Assembly (NCBI GenBank): GCA_937880755.1
Contig: CALGRX010000021.1
Span: 114,948-178,947 of the forward strand
From: an uncultured Clostridia bacterium
GTDB taxonomy: Bacteria; Bacillota; Clostridia; Christensenellales; UBA3700
Reading direction: 5' to 3'
DNA length: 64,000 bases
Both the position numbers and the translations under genes were made by a program. Within the stretch, counting starts at the first letter, position 1. Every line of letters begins with the position of its first letter. Below the pieces are notes generated by a model that saw only the letters and a list, made by a program, of their open reading frames with translations, ran no database searches and was not told where the DNA came from. Shown one piece after another: positions 52,501 through 59,743 of the stretch.

Positions 52501-53235
52501 ATTCCCGAACTCAAAGAGTTGGACTCTCGCCAAAAGTACGCTTACGAAAAGGAAGTGCTCAACATATATATGACGGGACATCCTCTAGAGCAGTATAGAC
52601 AGGCATTCGAGCAGTTTGAATTTAATTTGTCGCATATCGCGCCACTTCTCACCGGCTCGGGTGACGAAGAGGACGAAGAAGATGGAGTTATCAACGAAAG
52701 GGACGAGTTAATTGCCAAGTATACCGACAGGGAGATCATCTTGGGCGGAATGCTCAAAAACTTCAAAAAGAGCGTCACCAAAAAGGGTAAACTTATGGCG
52801 TACGGAGAATTGGAAGACTTGTACGGCACTATAGAATTGGTATTTTTCCCTGCCGTGCTCGCCAAATATTCAAATTCTTTGCACGACGACAAAATTGTCA
52901 AGATAAGGGGAAGAATAAATACCGGTGGCGACAGAGTATCCATTGCAGTCATAGACGTCAGCGATTGGGAAAACGACGGCTTTGCGTCTACGAGCAGTAG
53001 CGTAAACGACGCAGTGCAAGAAGAAACGACGCAGAGGGTTTACGTCAAGATATCCGATATGACGCAGCTAGCGGGTGTCAAAGCAGTATGTCAAAACGCC
53101 CCCGGCATAGTACCGGTATTCGTTCAATTCGAAAAGACGTTGTACAAACTAGAAGAAAAAATATCTTGTCGCAACAACGTCGTCAACCAAATCAAGGCGA
53201 TAGTCGGCGCAAAAAATATAATAATCAAAGAATAA
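49579..53235 (+). CDS. dnaE: DNA polymerase III, alpha subunit DnaE
   Basis: A 1218-aa replicative polymerase of the DnaE class. Domains in order: PHP (FVHLHLHSEYSLLDGAARI, residues 11-29), catalytic palm with the PDFDVDF triad (Asp406, Asp408, Asp410) and the upstream GAGRGSGVGSIIAY, thumb and fingers (AGVVICKEIISDYVPL, FRPGPIDSIP), helix-hairpin-helix (FGLCGIKNVG) and an OB fold (about 1040-1120). The start overlaps whiA by 11 nt. DnaE in Bacillota acts with PolC in replication; PolC is not in this window. Confidence 0.97.
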   Translation: MADEQEVRKTKPFVHLHLHSEYSLLDGAARITKGKKSPLLTACLDKQMPGCALTDHGNMFGAYTFYKTARQKGVKPIIGCEFYVCDDMHKEDKRRYHLVLLAKTTEGYRNIVKMDSLAYVEGFYYKPRIDIELLKQHTKGVVCLSGCLSGTISSYLVQGDYERAKQYALMLKSMFDEGDFYIEIQDHGIAEEKKINPLLVKLAREIGVKVVATNDVHYIEQTDAEMHDTLLCIQTGKKLDDVDRMRFDSDQFYLKDYDEMMELFSWCPEAVTNTVEVMEKCNIEIKKQDLMPPYKPDDGSTPEQYLRNLAYDGLKKRYGEPLRQDIVDRAEYELGIIHRMGFDEYYLIVWDFINYARQQGIPVGAGRGSGVGSIIAYAIHITNVDPLRYNLLFERFLNPERVSAPDFDVDFCMDRRGEVIDYVIRRYGKEKVCQILALGTMKAKGAIKDVARVMDVSLDKVNKTTKAIPNTPGLTLDMVLGRVSVDDIKDPEEREKKRAELEASKCPEVIEMYENDDEMRRVIDMAYRIEGMPRNCSKHAAGVVICKEIISDYVPLQRNGNDITTQFQKDEVEELGMLKMDFLGLTTLTDLSKAKQYIKENYCIDIDFEKLGYEDPEVYKLISSGETDAVFQLESAGMKKFMMDLQPECLEDIIAGISLFRPGPIDSIPTYVKAKHNPETITYDHPLLEPILNMTYGCLVYQEQVMQVVQQLAGYTLGRADILRRAMGKKKVDVMKKEKDIFINGCPEKPEKRNELGEIVQKHELAVDGAVKRGVPAEVASKIFDDMESFAKYAFNKSHAAAYAVLAYETGYIKRYYLVELVAAVINNRITKADEIAKYLTFLREKGKTVLQPDINKSDYIFRAKDDAIRFGLCGIKNVGQAAMEVLVKERRENGEFKSIGDMLNRLPSGTINKRMFEALIKGGAFDCFGHTRASLLACYENLLANSNAEKKKHCDGQMSLFDFLEDDSALQDEIPELKELDSRQKYAYEKEVLNIYMTGHPLEQYRQAFEQFEFNLSHIAPLLTGSGDEEDEEDGVINERDELIAKYTDREIILGGMLKNFKKSVTKKGKLMAYGELEDLYGTIELVFFPAVLAKYSNSLHDDKIVKIRGRINTGGDRVSIAVIDVSDWENDGFASTSSSVNDAVQEETTQRVYVKISDMTQLAGVKAVCQNAPGIVPVFVQFEKTLYKLEEKISCRNNVVNQIKAIVGAKNIIIKE

Positions 53236-53308
53236 ATACGTAAATAATATACAAAAAAGTAGTATTTATTCAAAAAATATGCTAAAATTATCAAAAAAGA
53301 GGTGAAGT

Positions 53309-53542
53309 ATGGACAATCAATACGTCAGCGGAGAGTACGTTGCTATCAAAGCATTGGACAACAACGTTCAGATTATAGGCTTGACCAGAGGTGACGGTAC
53401 CAAGCCTCATCATACCGAGAGCATCAACAAAAACGAAGTGCTTTTGGTGCAATTTACCGAGAATATTTCCGCTATGAAAATTAGAGGAAAGGCAATCGTA
53501 TTGACCAAATACGGTCAACTTATCAGTGGAGACGAACAATGA
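53309..53542 (+). CDS. mtrB: trp RNA-binding attenuation protein (TRAP)
   Basis: A 77-aa protein aligning along its whole length with Bacillus TRAP (IIGLTRGDGTKPHHTE and VQFTENISAMKIRGKA). TRAP forms an 11-mer that binds tryptophan and wraps RNA containing GAG/UAG repeats to repress trp genes. Tryptophan-site residues equivalent to Thr25, Thr30 and His34 are kept (Thr26, Thr31, His35). Of the RNA-binding Lys37-Lys56-Arg58 set, Lys57 and Arg59 are kept but the first is Ser38. The RBS is AGAGGTG. It overlaps pfkA by 4 nt, so it is embedded in a glycolytic operon; no trp genes are in the window. Confidence 0.9.
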   Translation: MDNQYVSGEYVAIKALDNNVQIIGLTRGDGTKPHHTESINKNEVLLVQFTENISAMKIRGKAIVLTKYGQLISGDEQ

Positions 53543-54504
53543 GAAAGATTGGAGTATTGACCAGCGGCGGTGACGCACCGGGAATGAACGCTTGCATTAG
53601 AGCGGTCACCAGATACGCCATCGACCAAGGTCTAGAAGTTTACGGTATCAATCAAGGCTACGTGGGCTTGTTGCAAGGTAGCATCAATCTTATGAACAAG
53701 CGTAGCGTATCCGATATCATTCAGCGTGGCGGAACAATGCTTAAGACGGCAAGATGTCCCGAGTTCAAGGAGAGAGAGGTCATGGCGAGAGCCGTTGACG
53801 CACTAGACGACTACGGCATCGAAGGCTTGGTTGTCATAGGTGGCGACGGCAGTTTTAGAGGAGCTAAGGATTTGTACGAGATGTTCGGCGTCAAGACTAT
53901 AGGCATTCCCGGCACAATCGACAACGACCTTGCTTACACCGACTTTACTTTGGGCTTTGACACGACTTGCAACACCGTGCTTGGCGCAATCAACAACTTG
54001 CGCGACACTATGACCTCTCACAACCGAGTATGTATCATCGAGGTTATGGGTAGAAAGTGTGGCGACATAGCCCTATACGCAGGTATCGGCGGTGGTGCGG
54101 AACTCATACTCGTACCCGAGGTAGAGTTCAATATCGACAACGTGGTCAAAGGCATCAGACGCAACCAAAGACTTGGCAAGACGTCGGATATTATAGTGCT
54201 TGCCGAGGGCGTTTGCAAAGCAGAAGAACTCAAGGCTCAACTCAAAGCCAAGGGAGTCGAGGGCAGTATCAAGACGACTACGCTGGGATATATCCAAAGA
54301 GGTGGCGCGCCATCTATGCAAGACCGTATGCTTGGCGCCAAGTTTGCGGTTAGAGCGGTGGATTTACTCAAAGCCGACAAGGGAGGTAGAGTGGTTGGCA
54401 TTCGCAACAACCAGATTATCGACGACGACATAGCCGAAGCTTTGGCTATGCCTAGAGTATTCAACAACGAGCTGTACAAGACAGCAACGATATTAGGAAG
54501 TTAA
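53539..54504 (+). CDS. pfkA: ATP-dependent 6-phosphofructokinase
   Basis: A 321-aa PfkA catalysing fructose-6-phosphate plus ATP to fructose-1,6-bisphosphate. LTSGGDAPGMNACIRA opens the protein. VVIGGDGSFRGA and GIPGTIDNDL carry Gly residues at the two positions that mark ATP use, and GFDTTCNTVL and VMGRKCGDIAL follow. Length matches the bacterial enzyme (320 aa). It overlaps mtrB by 4 nt and is followed 20 nt later by a second, PPi-type enzyme. Confidence 0.95.
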   Translation: MRKIGVLTSGGDAPGMNACIRAVTRYAIDQGLEVYGINQGYVGLLQGSINLMNKRSVSDIIQRGGTMLKTARCPEFKEREVMARAVDALDDYGIEGLVVIGGDGSFRGAKDLYEMFGVKTIGIPGTIDNDLAYTDFTLGFDTTCNTVLGAINNLRDTMTSHNRVCIIEVMGRKCGDIALYAGIGGGAELILVPEVEFNIDNVVKGIRRNQRLGKTSDIIVLAEGVCKAEELKAQLKAKGVEGSIKTTTLGYIQRGGAPSMQDRMLGAKFAVRAVDLLKADKGGRVVGIRNNQIIDDDIAEALAMPRVFNNELYKTATILGS

Positions 54505-54524
54505 TTATTTTTGGAGGTTTACTT

Positions 54525-55781
54525 ATGGAAAAGAAATTGGTAGGAGCATTGATGTTCGGTCAATCGGGCGGACCATCATCCGTTATCAACGCAAGCGCGG
54601 CAGGCGTATTCACCGAGGCGCTCAAACAAGACTGTATTACTGCGGTATACGGTGCGGCTCACGGTATCAAAGGTGTGCTTGACGAAGAATTTTACGACAT
54701 GTCCCAAGAGGATATGAGCGAACTTATGCTTCTCAAAAACACCCCTTCATCCGCACTCGGCTCGGTAAGATACAAGCTCAAGGACGTCAAGAAGGACGAC
54801 ACCGACTACAAGAGATTGCTCGAAGTATTCAAGAAGTATAATATCAGATACTTCTTCTACAACGGTGGCAACGACTCTATGGATACTTGCAACAAAATCA
54901 GCAAGTTTATGAAAAAGAACGATTGGGAAATGAGAGTTATGGGTGTGCCTAAGACTATCGACAACGACCTTTTCGGTACAGACCATTGCCCAGGATACGC
55001 TTCTGCAGCTAAGTACGTAGCCACCACTATGATGGAGCTCAAGCTTGACGCCAACGTTTACGACACCCCAATGATTACGGTAGTAGAAATCATGGGTAGA
55101 CACGCAGGTTGGTTGACCGCAGCCGCTTCCTTGGCTAACTACAAAGGACTCGGTCCCGACCTTATCTATCTCCCTGAGGTTCCTTTCAACACCGACAAAT
55201 TCCTTGCCGACGTTGAGAAGAAACTCGCCGAGAACAACGGTAAATGTATGATTGCAATCTCCGAAGGTATCGCCAACGAGAACGGCGAACTCATTGCAGA
55301 AACTCTCAACAAGAACATTGCCAAAGATAGCTTCGGACACGCACAACTCGGTGGCGTAGGCGCGGCACTCAGCAACTTGTGCAAAGAGAAGTTCGGTCAC
55401 AAGACCAGAGCAATCGAATTTAGCCTTATGCAAAGATGCGGCGCACACCTCGCTTCCAAGGTGGACGTAGAAGAAGCTTTCAAGTCGGGCGCTGCCGCAG
55501 TTAAGTACGCAGTCAAGGGTACTACCGACAAGATGGTCGTACTCAAGAGAGCTACGGGTGCTAACGGCAAGTATAAGTGCAAAATCGGCGTAGTAGGTCT
55601 TTCTAAGGCTGCCAACACCGAGAAGAAGATTCCTGCCGAGTGGATTATCAACGACGGCACGATGCTTTCGCAAGACTACGTTGACTACGCTTTGCCACTC
55701 ATTCAAGGCGATTGCAAAGCTCCTCTCGAGGACGGTCTTCCAAGATTTGCTAAGCTCAAGAAGGTTTTGGTTAAGAAATAA
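54525..55781 (+). CDS. PPi-type 6-phosphofructokinase
   Basis: A 418-aa phosphofructokinase of the long group, probably pyrophosphate-dependent and reversible. YNGGNDSMDTC has Asn-Asp in place of Gly-Asp-Gly, and GVPKTIDNDL has the Lys that signals PPi use. VEIMGRHAGWLTAA and GHAQLGGVGA are also typical of PPi enzymes. GGAGG precedes the ATG. Together with pfkA and the soluble pyrophosphatase, the cell could adjust glycolytic flux by ATP or PPi. A terminator follows. Specificity is predicted from residues, not proven. Confidence 0.88.
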   Translation: MEKKLVGALMFGQSGGPSSVINASAAGVFTEALKQDCITAVYGAAHGIKGVLDEEFYDMSQEDMSELMLLKNTPSSALGSVRYKLKDVKKDDTDYKRLLEVFKKYNIRYFFYNGGNDSMDTCNKISKFMKKNDWEMRVMGVPKTIDNDLFGTDHCPGYASAAKYVATTMMELKLDANVYDTPMITVVEIMGRHAGWLTAAASLANYKGLGPDLIYLPEVPFNTDKFLADVEKKLAENNGKCMIAISEGIANENGELIAETLNKNIAKDSFGHAQLGGVGAALSNLCKEKFGHKTRAIEFSLMQRCGAHLASKVDVEEAFKSGAAAVKYAVKGTTDKMVVLKRATGANGKYKCKIGVVGLSKAANTEKKIPAEWIINDGTMLSQDYVDYALPLIQGDCKAPLEDGLPRFAKLKKVLVKK

Positions 55782-55819
55782 TTTTTGACCAAACGTCTAA
55801 ATATTATTTAGTAAAACGA

Positions 55820-55849
55820 ATACCACTCGCTACGTCGGGTGGTATTTTG
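55820..55849 (+). terminator. terminator of the mtrB-pfkA-PPi-pfk operon
   Basis: ATACCACTCG-CTACGT-CGGGTGGTAT, a 10-bp stem with one G-U pair, then TTTTG. Confidence 0.85.
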
Positions 55850-55858
55850 TTAGTGCCG

Positions 55859-55892
55859 AAAAAAAAGAGAGATTTTGTCTCTCTATTTTTTT
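55859..55892. terminator. bidirectional terminator, mainly for purF-asnA
   Basis: AGAGAGA-TTTTG-TCTCTCT with a run of T on the plus side and, read on the minus strand, TTTTTTTTC. Confidence 0.85.
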
Positions 55893-55899
55893 TATTTTT

Positions 55900-55915
55900 G
55901 TCGATACGTATCGAC
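55900..55915. repeat. copy 3 of the GTCGATACGTATCGAC palindrome
   Basis: A perfect 16-bp palindrome 2 nt past the asnA stop codon. Confidence 0.75.
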
Positions 55916-55917
55916 TT

Positions 55918-56898
55918 TTATAGCAAAAATATGTTTTTACTCTTGCAGTCTTCCACCATCTCGTCGGGCCAAATAGAATTTTGCACTTCGCCGATATGCG
56001 CCTTGTGCAACAATACCATACATAGTCGAGATTGACCTATACCGCCGCCGATAGTCAGAGGCAACTCGTCCTTCATCAGCGCCTTGTGGAAAGGAAGCTC
56101 GAGTCTGTCGCATGCGCCGAGCTTGTTAAGTTGGTATAGCATAGCGTCCTTGTTGACTCTTATACCCATAGAGGAGAGCTCTATCGAACGGTTGAGTACG
56201 GGATACCATACGATTAGGTCGCCGTTGAGAGCCCAGTCGTCATAGTCGGGTGCGCGTTTGTCGTGAGGCTTGCCCGACTTTAACTCGTCGCCGATACCTA
56301 TGATGAATATTGCGCCGAGTTGTTTAGCTAGTTCGTTTTCTCTCTCCTTAGGCTCGAGGTCGGGATAAATGTCTTCCAACTCTTGAGAGGTGATAAAGGT
56401 GATTTGTTTAGGTAAAAAATTTTCGAGGGCGTACGTGCTTTCGATGATATTGGCTGTAGAATAGATTGCGTTATATATTTTGCCCACGATTTCTTTGAGG
56501 AAGGCGAGATTGCGTTCTTCTTCGCTGATTACTCTTTCCCAGTCCCATTGGTCTACGTAGAGAGAGTGGATTTCGTCGCATTCCTCGTCACGGCGTATCG
56601 CGTTCATATCGGTATACAGACCGCTGTCCACTTCGAAGCCGTAGTAGTGCAGGGCGTATCTCTTCCATTTTGCTAGAGAATGTACGACTTCCGCCGTCTT
56701 GCCGGTTTGTTTGATATCAAAGCTTACCGGGCGTTCTACACCGTTGAGGTTGTCGTTGAGTCCCGTATCGTTTAGCACGAAGAGGGGAGCGGAAACTCTC
56801 GTCAAGTTGAGGTTGCCTGCCAAGAACTTTTCAAAGTTATCCTTGATTGTTTTGATGGCTATTTCGGTTTGAATAAGGTTGAGTTGAGATTGGTACAT
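55918..56898 (-). CDS. asnA: aspartate-ammonia ligase (asparagine synthetase A)
   Basis: A 326-aa AsnA that makes asparagine from aspartate, ammonia and ATP, using free ammonia rather than glutamine. It resembles class II aminoacyl-tRNA synthetases; RVSAPLFVLNDTGLNDNLNG, HYYGFEVDSGLYTDMNAIRRDE, YVDQWDWE and GGIGQSRLCMVLL are family motifs. E. coli AsnA has 330 aa. The ATG at 56898 has AGGAG upstream and lies 8 nt after purF, so the two are co-transcribed. Use of ammonia matches the loss of glutaminase in CarA nearby. Confidence 0.95.
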   Translation of the reverse strand: MYQSQLNLIQTEIAIKTIKDNFEKFLAGNLNLTRVSAPLFVLNDTGLNDNLNGVERPVSFDIKQTGKTAEVVHSLAKWKRYALHYYGFEVDSGLYTDMNAIRRDEECDEIHSLYVDQWDWERVISEEERNLAFLKEIVGKIYNAIYSTANIIESTYALENFLPKQITFITSQELEDIYPDLEPKERENELAKQLGAIFIIGIGDELKSGKPHDKRAPDYDDWALNGDLIVWYPVLNRSIELSSMGIRVNKDAMLYQLNKLGACDRLELPFHKALMKDELPLTIGGGIGQSRLCMVLLHKAHIGEVQNSIWPDEMVEDCKSKNIFLL

Positions 56899-56906
56899 AT
56901 TTTCTC

Positions 56907-58328
56907 CTAAAGTTTGTCGATAAATTGCGGGTCGATAGTGTTGTCCACGCAAGACGGATATTTGCCGTCAAAGCAAGCGGTACAGAAGTCTGCCGTCGAG
57001 CAAGGTGCAATGTCCTTTACGCTCTCTAGTTTAAGGAAACCAAGTGTATCCGCATCTAGGTTTTGTCTGATTTCTTCTTCCGTCCACTTGACTGCGGCAA
57101 GGCAGCTTCTATCGGGGATATCGGTGCCGTAGAAGCAAGGATACAAGAATTTTGGCGAACTGATACGAACGTGCACTTCGGTTGCTCCTGCAGTTTTTAG
57201 CAATTTGACGATATTTTTGAGTGTAGTGCCTCTTACGATAGAGTCGTCGATCATCACGATGCGTTTGCCTTTGACGTTGCTCACCAAAGCGTTGAGTTTG
57301 AGAGCCACGCTTCTCTCTCTCATTGCTTGGGTAGGTTGAATAAAGGTTCTTCCTATATATCTATTCTTGATGAGTCCCGTGCCGTAAGGGATACCGCTTT
57401 GGGCAGAGTAACCTATCGCGCTGCAAAGACCGCTATCCGGCACGCCTATTACTAAGTCGGCATCTACCGGATATTGCATAGCCAACAGTTTGCCCGCGTT
57501 CATACGAGCCTCGTTGACGCTTTGGTTGTCAATGGTACTATCGGGTCTTGCGAAGTATACGTGCTCGAATATACACAGCGCCGACTTATCGGTAGCAAAG
57601 CGCATATCGCTATACATATCGTCCTTGCTTACTACTAGTATTTCTCCCGGTTTGATATCTCTTTCAAATTTTGCTCCCACCGTTTCGAGTGCGCAAGTTT
57701 CGCTAGCGAATACGACGCTCTCGTTGATATAGCCCATACACAGAGGTCTGATGCCGAGAGGATCTCTCAATGCGATGAGCTTGGTAGGGCTCATGATTAG
57801 CAATGAGAATGCCCCTTTGAGCATAGGCACTACGTTGGCAACGGCCTCTTCTATCGTCTTGCATTTTAGTCTTTCTCTTGCTATGAGATAGCAGATTATT
57901 TCGCTGTCGTTGTTGGAGTGGAATATTGCACCTTGGTTTTCAAGCGCAGTTCTCAAAGCTTGCGAGTTGGTGATATTGCCGTTATGTGCCACGGTGAGGT
58001 TGCCTTTGGCGTAGTTGACGGTGATAGGTTGAGCGTTTTCCACACCCTTAAAAGGGCCGGAACTATATCTAACGTGACCAATGGCAATATCGCCGGGCAT
58101 AGAGGCAAGGTCTTTGTGCTTAAAGACGTCGCTCACCAAGCCAAGACCTCTCACTAGAGTAATCTCTCTATTATAGTTGACTGCTATACCGGCAGCTTCT
58201 TGACCGCGGTGTTGGAGTGCGAACAAACCGTAATATACCGTGCTGGCAATACTGCCGGCTTTGGATTTGTCGTATATGCCAAAAATGCCGCATTCTTCGT
58301 GGATTTTGTCGTAGATAGCCTTTTGCAT
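56907..58328 (-). CDS. purF: amidophosphoribosyltransferase (glutamine PRPP amidotransferase)
   Basis: A 473-aa enzyme catalysing the first committed step of purine synthesis. A 12-residue propeptide precedes the N-terminal nucleophile Cys13 (EECGIFGIYD), which should be exposed by processing. YFALQHRGQE-type motif (GLFALQHRGQEAAGI) and the PRPP loop VMIDDSIVRGTTL are intact. Cys residues in ALCIFEHVYFARP, YPCFYG and DFCTACFDGKYP match the 4Fe-4S ligands of the Bacillus-type enzyme, so it is probably oxygen-sensitive. The start at 58328 has a perfect GGAGG; an ATG at 58340 lies upstream of that RBS. Confidence 0.95.
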   Translation of the reverse strand: MQKAIYDKIHEECGIFGIYDKSKAGSIASTVYYGLFALQHRGQEAAGIAVNYNREITLVRGLGLVSDVFKHKDLASMPGDIAIGHVRYSSGPFKGVENAQPITVNYAKGNLTVAHNGNITNSQALRTALENQGAIFHSNNDSEIICYLIARERLKCKTIEEAVANVVPMLKGAFSLLIMSPTKLIALRDPLGIRPLCMGYINESVVFASETCALETVGAKFERDIKPGEILVVSKDDMYSDMRFATDKSALCIFEHVYFARPDSTIDNQSVNEARMNAGKLLAMQYPVDADLVIGVPDSGLCSAIGYSAQSGIPYGTGLIKNRYIGRTFIQPTQAMRERSVALKLNALVSNVKGKRIVMIDDSIVRGTTLKNIVKLLKTAGATEVHVRISSPKFLYPCFYGTDIPDRSCLAAVKWTEEEIRQNLDADTLGFLKLESVKDIAPCSTADFCTACFDGKYPSCVDNTIDPQFIDKL

Positions 58329-58357
58329 AAAAACCTCCATAGATAAAATACGCATTT

Positions 58358-58386
58358 AGTATAACAAAATCACGCCTTTGTGTCAT
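58358..58386 (-). promoter_or_regulatory. promoter of purF-asnA
   Basis: Minus-strand ATGACA (58386-58381), a 17-bp spacer and TATACT (58363-58358). No PRPP or purine riboswitch is visible in the short leader. Confidence 0.65.
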
Positions 58387-58429
58387 TAAAATTGAGCCAA
58401 ATAAATATTATTTTTTTGTCTATTTTAGA

Positions 58430-58459
58430 TTGACATCAAGGGGTGATTTAGCGTATTAT
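58430..58459 (+). promoter_or_regulatory. promoter of the carAB leader
   Basis: TTGACA (58430-58435), an 18-bp spacer and TATTAT (58454-58459). It gives a leader of about 215 nt before carA. Together with the purF promoter it accounts for the 353-bp gene-poor gap. Confidence 0.75.
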
Positions 58460-58465
58460 TTTAAT

Positions 58466-58652
58466 AATGGCGCGGCTATGGGGCTGAGCAAAAGGAGCAA
58501 CGCTATATTGATTTTATCGTTGCTTTTACAACGATACTATTAGGAGATATATGCTACCAACGTACAAGGGCAAAGGCCGATACGACATTGGCACAACGTA
58601 TTAGAAGACTAACAAGGCATTGTGATATGCGTTGAGTAGTCTTCTTTTTTTT
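58466..58652 (+). promoter_or_regulatory. transcription attenuator of the carA-carB operon
   Basis: The leader has two mutually exclusive stems sharing CGTTG (AGCAACG with CGTTGCT, or ATCGTTG with CAACGAT), a U-rich stretch, a 17-codon ORF (58551-58604) and an intrinsic terminator (AGAAGACT 58603-58610 with AGTCTTCT 58638-58645, then eight T). The ORF's stop codon overlaps the terminator's 5' arm, so a ribosome finishing the leader peptide would block terminator folding. This is the geometry of the E. coli pyrBI attenuator. Confidence 0.7.
58551..58604 (+). CDS. carAB leader peptide (17 aa)
   Basis: ATG with AGGAGAT five bases upstream opens a frame of 17 codons (MLPTYKGKGRYDIGTTY) ending in TAG at 58602-58604, on the first bases of the terminator stem. 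Its RBS quality and position suggest a regulatory leader. It is not enriched in one amino acid beyond three Tyr, so tryptophan-style sensing of one charged tRNA is less likely than coupling of translation and transcription. Confidence 0.6.
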   Translation: MLPTYKGKGRYDIGTTY

Positions 58653-58681
58653 AACATATCGACAATATTTGAGAGGTATAT

Positions 58682-59743
58682 ATGGACAAAATTTATTTGT
58701 ATCTTGCAAGTGGACAAGTCTTCGAGGGTACGGCTTTCGGAGCACGCAAACAAGTAGTGGGACAGCTGGTATTCAACACCGCAATGGGGGGAGATATGAC
58801 CTTGCTCACCGACGAGTGTTACGAGGGGCAGATAGTGGTGGACACCTTTCCCGCTTTCGGCAATTTCGGCGTCAACAGCGACGCGGAGGGCAAGGAGAGT
58901 TACGTCAAGGCAGTCCTTGTCAGAGAGGTGTGTGACAAGCCGTCCAACTTCCGTAGCTTAGGTTGCATTGCCAAGTTGATGCAAGAGCGCGGTGTGGTAG
59001 GTATGGCAGGCATCGACACTCGCCACCTTACCAAAATTATAAGAGATAACGGCTCGGTCAACGCCCTTATCACTTCTTCGCCAAGCCTTGACGACGAACA
59101 AAAGGCGTTGCTTGCCAGCTACGACCCAACCACTTCTATCAAGGGTAGAGGTACTAAAAATTCGGGTAAAATAGTAGGCAAGGGCGACAAGGTTTGCCTT
59201 ATCGACTTGGGCGAAGTTTACGATATCGCAGATAGCCTCGTTGCTAAAGGTATGAGCGTAGAGATTGTTGGTGCGGACGCAACCGCCGAGCAAATCTTCG
59301 CTGCAAATCCCGTCGGCGTAGTCTGGTCGTCGGGTAGCGATAGAGTGAGCGAATACGACAGCGTTGTAGAGACTATTGCCGAGGTTGGAAAGAAGCTACC
59401 AATGCTCGGTATAGGATTGGGACACAAGCTCATGGCGCTCTCGTGCGGAGCTAAGCTCAAAGATATGAAATACGGGCGCCACGGAAGCAACCAACCTACC
59501 AAAAAACTCGATACAGGTCGCTTATTTGTCACATACCAAAACCGTAATACAGACTTAGACCTCAGTGATGCCAAGGGTGTAAAAGCCACTTTCGTGAGCG
59601 TCAACGACGGTAGTATCGAGGGCTTGGAATACGACTGTTACAAGGCAATATCCACCGAGTTTTTACCAAGCTTTAACGGCGGACCTATCGCAACGGATTT
59701 TATATACGACCAATTTATCAATTTGACAAAGGAGAATAGATAA
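58682..59743 (+). CDS. carA: carbamoyl-phosphate synthase small subunit, glutaminase-deficient
   Basis: A 353-aa CarA homologue. The N-terminal CPSase domain is normal (YLASGQVFEGTAFG, VFNTAMGGDMTLLTD, GIDTRHLTKIIRD). The C-terminal amidotransferase domain keeps the fold but not the triad: the usual GICLGHQ is GIGLGHK with Gly245 in place of the nucleophile Cys, and the usual HPE is Leu328-Pro-Ser330. Supporting positions have also changed (HHGANHPV is RHGSNQPT; QNHG is QNRN). It should not hydrolyse glutamine, so the complex would need free ammonia, with CarA kept as a structural partner. GAGAGGT precedes the ATG; the end overlaps carB by 1 nt. Confidence 0.9.
   Translation: MDKIYLYLASGQVFEGTAFGARKQVVGQLVFNTAMGGDMTLLTDECYEGQIVVDTFPAFGNFGVNSDAEGKESYVKAVLVREVCDKPSNFRSLGCIAKLMQERGVVGMAGIDTRHLTKIIRDNGSVNALITSSPSLDDEQKALLASYDPTTSIKGRGTKNSGKIVGKGDKVCLIDLGEVYDIADSLVAKGMSVEIVGADATAEQIFAANPVGVVWSSGSDRVSEYDSVVETIAEVGKKLPMLGIGLGHKLMALSCGAKLKDMKYGRHGSNQPTKKLDTGRLFVTYQNRNTDLDLSDAKGVKATFVSVNDGSIEGLEYDCYKAISTEFLPSFNGGPIATDFIYDQFINLTKENR

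Noticed and set aside
58329..58357. Purine or PRPP riboswitch before purF
   Set aside because: The predicted leader is under 30 nt with no conserved aptamer sequence.
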